Assembly (NCBI GenBank): GCA_014801735.1
Contig: JAAVDO010000001.1
Span: forward strand, 20,260 to 56,763
Direction of reading: 5' to 3'
Origin: Bacteroides sp.
GTDB lineage: Bacteria > Bacteroidota > Bacteroidia > Bacteroidales > Muribaculaceae
Length of the DNA stretch: 36,504 nucleotides
Shown: piece by piece, positions 31,732 to 36,504 of the stretch
Layout: each line of letters starts with the position of its first letter
Position numbering within the stretch: position 1 is the first letter of the stretch
The notes under the pieces: model-generated
What the model was told of the DNA's origin: nothing
Seen by the model: the letters and a program-made list of their open reading frames with translations, nothing else
Databases searched by the model: none
Made by a program: the position numbers and the translations under genes

Positions 31732-33141
31732 TTAATCCTTATAAATATCAATGAATGCGCTAATAAAACTCTTGGGGTTGTTCTCTAGAAGTGAAAGATA
31801 TTGAGAATGGTAGGATGACCGATACCGATCTTTGTTTAGATATCTATCGCAACTCTTTTTACCATTTATTCTCGGTATGTAATGCATGCAGAGACTACAA
31901 TTCTTCCATTGAAAGCAAGACGGGCATCTTTCTACGACTTGATTATAGCTTTCCTCATATAGTGAGGACACCTCTTCGAAGTCAATCTCAACTTTCCCAT
32001 CTTTTACTGATCCCAATGAGATTTCCTGTCCGATTTTTTCACATGGTAATATTTTCCCGTTTACAGTAAGAAATATCTTTCGATCAAACGGTACACATGT
32101 ACCGGTAGGTATATATGAAATGTCATTTGAGAAGAAAAGATCGCGATATGATTGATATGTATTTGAGACTGACGCGTCTAAAAAAGAGCTCATGTTTCGA
32201 TCATCCGGCTTTAGTTTTCCTCCTCTCTCTAGAACTTCACAATTTTTTGCCTCATCATAACTTTGATAAAAATTCTTAAACATTGCATAAAACTCATCTT
32301 TTTTAGCCGGAGCGACACCATTAGTATTTAAATCACTAATTCTAGGAACTTTTCCAAACGTATCCCAAATATATGTAGCGATAGACTCTACAGAGTTTCT
32401 GTTATGAAGGACTGCATTAAATTCAACACTAGAATCGAAATAGTCGGGATAGCGATTTTTTAACGCTAAAACATTCCTTTCAACAGTCGAAAAAGAAGGT
32501 CTACCATCTGAAGTTACTCTATAACTGTCATTATACTCATTTCCATCTAGACTAATGAGCATTTGAAAATCTTTTTCTACAATATAGTCCATGTAACGGT
32601 CTAATAACATAGCATTTGTTGTCATTGTATAAATAAAAGACACATTAGTTATGTTTAACGACTCAATGTATGAGATTACATTGTGAATCAAATTAAAGTT
32701 TAACAGAGGCTCACCACCATAGAATCCGATAGCAATTGTATTTTCGTGAGATGCATTGAGAGGAGAATCCCAAAGTTGTTTCAAATATTCAAATATGGCT
32801 TTGAAATCATCAAAAGACATCTTCTGGTTTTGACGAGCATCATAATTAGAATACAGTTCTCCGTATCCGCAATATTTACATCTAAGATTGCAACCATCGG
32901 TTACTTCTATGACTAAATGACGCAAATTTGCAAGATTCTCTTTAAGTAATTCAGGTGAATAATGCGTAATAAAGCTGGGATCCTGGTCTTTAATTAAACC
33001 GAGTTCCTCATAATATCTTATCTTTATATCTGAGAGATCTTTATCGTTTGGGAGATAGACAAACTCTCGTAATTCACCAAGATACAGATATGTATTACCG
33101 TTATGTGATCTTACTAAAAATGTGGCTGTTTTATTGTCCAT
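31732..33141 (-). CDS. Radical SAM/SPASM peptide maturase
   Basis: 469 residues. An N-terminal region of about 75 residues probably recognises the leader. The radical SAM domain has the 4Fe-4S motif CNLRCKYC (Cys84, 88, 91), then GFYGGEPLLNF and LISLDGNEYNDSYR. The C-terminal SPASM domain has many Cys (GTCVPFDRK, LPCEKIGQ, CPSCFQWKNCSLCMHY, KSCDRY) for extra clusters. It matches the GG-Bacteroidales maturase type (TIGR04148-like). The product could be thioether (sactipeptide or ranthipeptide) links from the CCxCxC core, or another radical modification; the chemistry is not shown by sequence. First gene of the 4-gene biosynthetic operon. Confidence 0.92.
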   Translation of the reverse strand: MDNKTATFLVRSHNGNTYLYLGELREFVYLPNDKDLSDIKIRYYEELGLIKDQDPSFITHYSPELLKENLANLRHLVIEVTDGCNLRCKYCGYGELYSNYDARQNQKMSFDDFKAIFEYLKQLWDSPLNASHENTIAIGFYGGEPLLNFNLIHNVISYIESLNITNVSFIYTMTTNAMLLDRYMDYIVEKDFQMLISLDGNEYNDSYRVTSDGRPSFSTVERNVLALKNRYPDYFDSSVEFNAVLHNRNSVESIATYIWDTFGKVPRISDLNTNGVAPAKKDEFYAMFKNFYQSYDEAKNCEVLERGGKLKPDDRNMSSFLDASVSNTYQSYRDLFFSNDISYIPTGTCVPFDRKIFLTVNGKILPCEKIGQEISLGSVKDGKVEIDFEEVSSLYEESYNQVVERCPSCFQWKNCSLCMHYIPRINGKKSCDRYLNKDRYRSSYHSQYLSLLENNPKSFISAFIDIYKD

Positions 33142-33145
33142 GACA

Positions 33146-33153
33146 CAAATATA
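33146..33153 (-). promoter_or_regulatory. Possible -7 element 4 bases from the radical SAM start
   Basis: TATATTTG on the minus strand ends 4 bases before the ATG at 33141. If used, it would give a leaderless mRNA. No -33 TTTG; it may be chance. Confidence 0.3.
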
Positions 33154-33387
33154 AGCATTAAAATTTTATTCACACGCGCATTATAATAATTTAACACGAA
33201 TTTACTCTCTCCGGCTTGCCTACTGATATGATTTGAGTTGTTAACTTCAGTTTTTCACGGTATTGTGGTGGTGCTGTACCAACAGGGCTGCCTGTCGTCC
33301 CTGAACATTGGGGCGTCTCATTTGTGAGAGCACTCTCATGTAAATTTTCAAGGAAAATACATCACCCCTCATGGCTTGGCTATAGAA

Positions 33388-33445
33388 AATCTTAAATATG
33401 AGGATGAGCAGAACTGAGGTCTGAGGCATCCACATATTTAAGATT
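33388..33445 (-). terminator. Long hairpin downstream of precursor A
   Basis: Arms 33388-33406 and 33427-33445 pair at 18 of 19 positions, with a 20-base loop. Read on the minus strand, the stem is followed by TTTTC. A second small hairpin TGAGAG-CA-CTCTCA lies at 33325-33338. It could terminate partly, giving more precursor than enzyme mRNA. Confidence 0.65.
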
Positions 33446-33467
33446 AAGGACCGGGTAATGCTATTAT

Positions 33468-33692
33468 TTAGCGGGTCTTGGGTGCGCCCAGCTCTCCGGA
33501 ACCGTAGCCGGCACCGTTTTCATCATTGTTATCGTAATTTCTTTGGCCCATGCCTTTTACATTGTCCCATGACGTGTCTGGATCGCAACTGCAAATGCAG
33601 CAATTCTCACCGCCGAGAATCTTACCAAGCTCCCGGCTCTGGAGTTCCTTGCCGGCGAAGGAACTCAGTTTAATTTTGTTTAGACTTTTCAT
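33468..33692 (-). CDS. GG-leader RiPP precursor peptide A
   Basis: 74 residues from the ATG at 33692 (a GTG three codons upstream is less likely because family leaders begin MKxLNK). The leader MKSLNKIKLSSFAGKELQSR then ELGKILGG ends in Gly27-Gly28, the C39 cleavage site, and matches the GG-Bacteroidales natural-product leader (TIGR04149-like). The core begins ENCCICSC (four Cys) and ends in a Gly/Asn-rich tail (DENGAGYGSGELGAPKTR). It lies 27 bases downstream of the propeller gene on the same strand and about 330 bases upstream of the radical SAM gene. The substrate role is inferred from leader and neighbours. Confidence 0.92.
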   Translation of the reverse strand: MKSLNKIKLSSFAGKELQSRELGKILGGENCCICSCDPDTSWDNVKGMGQRNYDNNDENGAGYGSGELGAPKTR

Positions 33693-33719
33693 ATCTGTCA
33701 CTTCTATTTTAGTTGATAG

Positions 33720-34967
33720 TTATCTCTCTTTATAATTTCCATGCAGGATATAGCTGTTGTCATCCTCTGAAATGCTTTCCCTGAGATGTGTCAGGATTTC
33801 AATATCTGATGCCGATACGTCATCCATTGCGAGACGTGCGTCGATTCGCTCCAGAAGGTCGCCTGGGTCCATGAGCATATTGAATCTTTCCATAGACCTC
33901 ATCAGATAGGGCTTTACATCCAGTTCCATGCCTCCGAGCAGGTCATTGTAGATCTTACAATATCCTCCTCTCAAGGTCTTCGTATCAACAATAACCATCC
34001 GGGTAGGATCATCCTCCCATGGGTTAGGCCTGCCGTCCGAGTAAACCATCGGACCAATCAAATAGTAATCTCCAGCCTTGTAATAAACGTGTCTGGGTGT
34101 CTCCCCGTCGAATGTGGCGGTGAAACGCGGCGCTACCCTCATGTTCCGCATGTCGAAATAGAATATGGAATCAGGAATAGGTTCATAACGGGCAAACGAA
34201 AGTTCCATACCGCCCTGACGGCGGTTGTGAAGGAGTGGTTTATTGGAGAAACCTGCAATCATCTTTTTGATAGGATCATATGTGTGCCATATTGCATTAC
34301 CCTCAAAGTCCTGAATCCAGACGGGAGGACCGCTCACAAAGCTTTTGTTGGAGAAGCAGATCTGCACAACAAGTATTTTCCCATTATCATAATCCGCCAG
34401 TATGTGGCCACCGGATCTGGTAAATGCCAACGGAATACTACGGATATAATTCCCCAGCAGGTCATATTCCAAAATATATGAATTATTTGCAGGAAAAAAA
34501 ATAATCCGATTATGTGCTTCCTCTATCTGTACACCGTCTGGATCCGCATGGTATTCCCCAGGACCTTGGCCTATAGCGCCCAATTGCTTGACATATTTGC
34601 CGTCACGCCGGAATAGCTTCGATGCTTCACCAAATTGCGAGACAACGATATAATTGTCTGAAAAATCGCATATACCGTAACCTCCCACCAGTGCATCGTC
34701 AGTTGAGTCTAGTCTGACGATTTCGAGTGAATCGATCAGCATGCTGAGTGGAATCATCATGGTCCTGTCGCGATCGGCTTTCCCTATATGGCAGTTTATC
34801 ACCGTGTCGCCGTGGATTATCTCCCGTGTAGCTATAACTTCACACTGAGACAGAGGATTCTCCTCCGAATTGTCGCCGGACTCGGAATGGCATGAGGACA
34901 ACAGACAAAGACCGACAGCAGTCAGAGTCAGGAATTTATTTATGTTTTGAGGCAAAAGATTAATCAT
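33720..34967 (-). CDS. 6-bladed beta-propeller lipoprotein A
   Basis: 415 residues from ATG 34967 (a TTG two codons earlier is not needed). Lipoprotein signal with lipobox LLSSC, Cys26. The propeller body shows ICDFSDNYIVVSQFGEASKL, GAIGQGPGEYHADPDGVQIE, EYDLLGNYIRSIPLAF and FYFDMRNMRVAPRFTATFDG, with a helical C-terminal tail. Same family as the propeller in the ECF sigma operon of this window. It directly precedes the precursor, probably in one transcript, suggesting a surface protein tied to this peptide: immunity, capture or signalling (inference). Confidence 0.85.
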   Translation of the reverse strand: MINLLPQNINKFLTLTAVGLCLLSSCHSESGDNSEENPLSQCEVIATREIIHGDTVINCHIGKADRDRTMMIPLSMLIDSLEIVRLDSTDDALVGGYGICDFSDNYIVVSQFGEASKLFRRDGKYVKQLGAIGQGPGEYHADPDGVQIEEAHNRIIFFPANNSYILEYDLLGNYIRSIPLAFTRSGGHILADYDNGKILVVQICFSNKSFVSGPPVWIQDFEGNAIWHTYDPIKKMIAGFSNKPLLHNRRQGGMELSFARYEPIPDSIFYFDMRNMRVAPRFTATFDGETPRHVYYKAGDYYLIGPMVYSDGRPNPWEDDPTRMVIVDTKTLRGGYCKIYNDLLGGMELDVKPYLMRSMERFNMLMDPGDLLERIDARLAMDDVSASDIEILTHLRESISEDDNSYILHGNYKER

Positions 34968-35212
34968 ATGCAAATATATGACACAAATACTTCATTTGCA
35001 CCTATTTTATGATTATTTAACGGAGATTCCCCATCCCTCCAGTATATCTGATATGATTTGAGTTGTTAACTTCAGTTTTTCACGGTATTGTGGTGGTGCT
35101 GTAATTACAGGGCTGCCTGTCGTCCCTGAATATTGGGACGTCTCATTTGTGAGAGCACTCTCATGTAAATTTTCAAGGAAGATACATCGCCCCTCATGGC
35201 TTGGCTATAGAA

Positions 35213-35270
35213 AATCTTAAATATGAGGATGAGCAGAACTGAGGTCTGAGGCATCCTCATACTTAAGATT
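35213..35270 (-). terminator. Long hairpin downstream of precursor B
   Basis: Counterpart of the hairpin at 33388-33445: the 19-base left arm is identical and the right arm differs at two positions, so the single mismatch sits at a different place. The structure is kept though the sequence drifts. Confidence 0.65.
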
Positions 35271-35292
35271 AAGAACCGGGTAATGCTATTAT

Positions 35293-35517
35293 TTAGCGGG
35301 TTTTGGGTGCCCCCAGTTCTCCGGAGCCGTAGCCGGCTCCGTTTTCATCATTGTTATTATAGCTATCTTGACCTGTACCCCTTACATTGTCCCATAGTTT
35401 ATCTGGTGAGCAACTGCAAATGCAGCAATTCTCGCCGCCGAGAATCTTACCAAGCTCCCGGCTCTGGAGTTCCTTGCCGGCGAAGGAACTCAGTTTGATT
35501 TTGTTTAGACTTTTCAT
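35293..35517 (-). CDS. GG-leader RiPP precursor peptide B
   Basis: 74 residues, same start choice as copy A. Leader and first core residues (1-36, including the CCICSC cysteines) and tail (55-74) are identical to A. Eight differences lie at 37, 40, 41, 46, 48, 51, 52 and 54, for example Asp37 to Ser and Arg51 to Asp. It would be processed by the same maturase and exporter, giving a second product variant. It follows the propeller B gene by 27 bases. Confidence 0.92.
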   Translation of the reverse strand: MKSLNKIKLSSFAGKELQSRELGKILGGENCCICSCSPDKLWDNVRGTGQDSYNNNDENGAGYGSGELGAPKTR

Positions 35518-35544
35518 ATCTGTCACTTCTATTTTGGTTGGTAG

Positions 35545-36504
35545 TTATCTCTCTTTATAATTTCCATGCAGGATATAGCTGTTGTCATCCTCTGAAATGC
35601 TTTCCCTGAGATGCGTCAGAATTTCAATATCCGATGCCGGTACGTCGTCCATTGCGAGACGTGCGTCGATTCTCTCCAGAAGGTCGCCCGGGTCCATGAG
35701 CATATTGAAGCTTTCCATCGACGCTATCGGAGCGGGTTTTATATCCAGTTCCATCCCTCCGAGCAGGTCATTGTAGATCTTACAGTATCCTCCTCTCAAT
35801 GTCTTTGTGTCAACAATAACCATTCTGGCCGGGTCATTCTCCCAGGGGTTAGGCTTGCCGTCCGTGTAATGCATCGGACCGATCAGATAGTAATCTCCGG
35901 CCTTGTAATAAAGGTGTCTGGGTGTCTCCCCGTCGAATGTGGCGGTGAAACGCGGCGTTACCCTCATGTTCCGCATGTCGAAATAGAATATGGAATCAGG
36001 GATAGGTTCATAGCGGGTAAACGAAAGTTCCATACCGTCCTGACTGCGGTTATGAAGGTGCGGTATATTGGAGAAAGCCGCAATCATTTCTTTGATAGGT
36101 TCATATGTGTGCCATATGGCATTCCCCTCAAAGTCCTGAATCCATACGGGAGGACCGCTCACAAAGCTTTTGTTGGAGAAGCATCTTTGCACAACAAGTA
36201 TTCTTCCATTATCAAGATCCGCCAGAATATGGCCGCCGGTTCTTGTAAATGCCAACGGAATACTACGTACATAGTTTCCCAGCAAATCATATTCCATAAT
36301 ACTCGAATTATTATGAGGAAAGAACCACACCCTTTCATGAATCTCATCTATCTGGACTCCGTCCGGATAAGAAATGTATTCTCCGGGGCCTTGGCCTATG
36401 GCGCCCAATTGCTTGACATATTTGCCGTCACGCCGGAATAGCTTCGATGCTTCACCAAATTGCGAGACAACGATATAATTGTCTGAAAAATCGCATATAC
36501 CGTA
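35545..36504 (-). CDS. 6-bladed beta-propeller lipoprotein B (partial)
   Basis: The last 319 residues of a propeller closely similar to copy A, with no length difference; the N-terminus, including the lipoprotein signal, is past the right edge. The frame stays open to 36504, so an apparent internal start near 36408 is not the true start. Long blocks are identical (SGPPVWIQDFEGNAIWHTY; FYFDMRNMRV; the last 40 residues almost so), while blade segments such as YHADPDGVQIEEAHNRIIFF against YISYPDGVQIDEIHERVWFF differ. Paired with precursor B. Confidence 0.85.
   Translation of the reverse strand, partial: YGICDFSDNYIVVSQFGEASKLFRRDGKYVKQLGAIGQGPGEYISYPDGVQIDEIHERVWFFPHNNSSIMEYDLLGNYVRSIPLAFTRTGGHILADLDNGRILVVQRCFSNKSFVSGPPVWIQDFEGNAIWHTYEPIKEMIAAFSNIPHLHNRSQDGMELSFTRYEPIPDSIFYFDMRNMRVTPRFTATFDGETPRHLYYKAGDYYLIGPMHYTDGKPNPWENDPARMVIVDTKTLRGGYCKIYNDLLGGMELDIKPAPIASMESFNMLMDPGDLLERIDARLAMDDVPASDIEILTHLRESISEDDNSYILHGNYKER

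Larger units (their letters stand above)
33224..35048. repeat. 1825-bp tandem module, copy A
   Basis: Holds a propeller gene, a precursor gene and about 240 bases of structured non-coding DNA. A second copy starts at 35049 with an exact 1825-base offset and no length change across the compared region. The non-coding part is about 96% identical between copies (about 10 differences in 240). Confidence 0.9.
35049..36504. repeat. 1825-bp tandem module, copy B (cut by window edge)
   Basis: Direct repeat of copy A beginning GATATGATTTGAGTTG at 35050. At least 1456 bases are visible with the same gene order. The proteins differ mainly in parts facing a ligand or in the peptide core; more copies may lie beyond the edge. 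Confidence 0.9.

Noticed and set aside
35611..36441. 276-codon plus-strand frame over propeller B
   Set aside because: Antisense shadow; the same region in copy A does not keep one continuous frame of this length.
1..36504. CRISPR arrays, rRNA and tRNA genes, insertion sequences with transposase
   Set aside because: Looked for and not seen. Repeats present are the tandem modules, operators and terminators described; no spacer-repeat pattern, cloverleaf or transposase was found.

Overview
The window looks like a chromosome segment of a gut Bacteroidales bacterium, plausibly a Muribaculaceae relative. The evidence is SusC/SusD outer-membrane uptake proteins, TonB receptors with VVVGYG-type motifs, several TTTG-N19/20-TAnnTTTG promoters, 6-bladed propeller lipoproteins and a GG-leader peptide maturation system. 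Genus is inference. Positions 1 to about 20.5 kb are GC-rich with ordinary chromosomal codon use. From about 20.5 kb to about 33.5 kb the DNA is clearly AT-rich, which suggests an acquired island. The precursor/propeller modules at the right end are intermediate.

Left part (1-20.3 kb). (i) A truncated BtuB-like TonB receptor follows a cobalamin riboswitch and a well-formed promoter. (ii) A PAP2 phosphatase and an LtaS/sulfatase-fold membrane enzyme form an operon. (iii) A SusC/SusD pair has its own promoter and terminator. (iv) A SanA-like envelope protein. (v) A histidine kinase, response regulator and small outer-membrane protein operon is divergent from a TonB/beta-barrel receptor, whose upstream region carries two 19-bp direct repeats with 22-bp period. 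(vi) A winged-helix regulator/membrane protein operon has two palindromic operators and a terminator-like leader hairpin. (vii) An ECF sigma, putative anti-sigma and propeller lipoprotein form a 4-bp-overlapping operon. (viii) A 34-residue membrane peptide gene has its own promoter and terminator.

Right part (20.3-36.5 kb). This is a ribosomally made, modified peptide (RiPP) locus. The plus-strand export operon (21.4-25.9 kb) has an unknown protein, a GT2 glycosyltransferase, a C39-peptidase ABC exporter and a very short HlyD-like adaptor. The minus-strand biosynthetic genes (28.7-33.1 kb) are a radical SAM/SPASM enzyme, a pseudo-radical SAM partner, a short LanC-like protein and a GT4 glycosyltransferase. 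They lie downstream of two 1825-bp tandem modules, each a propeller lipoprotein, then a 74-residue GG-leader precursor, then a structured non-coding segment. The second module runs off the right edge. The two precursors have identical leaders and tails; all eight differences fall in an 18-residue stretch of the core.

Between the export and biosynthesis halves sits an ABC-type ATPase paired with a putative PD-(D/E)xK nuclease, a defence-like cassette, with a gene remnant beside it.

Proposed pathway (inference): the radical SAM enzyme and partners modify the Cys-rich core, one or both glycosyltransferases may decorate it, and the C39 exporter cuts after Gly-Gly and exports it. The propeller lipoproteins may act as cell-surface or periplasmic partners, for example immunity, docking or sensing proteins.
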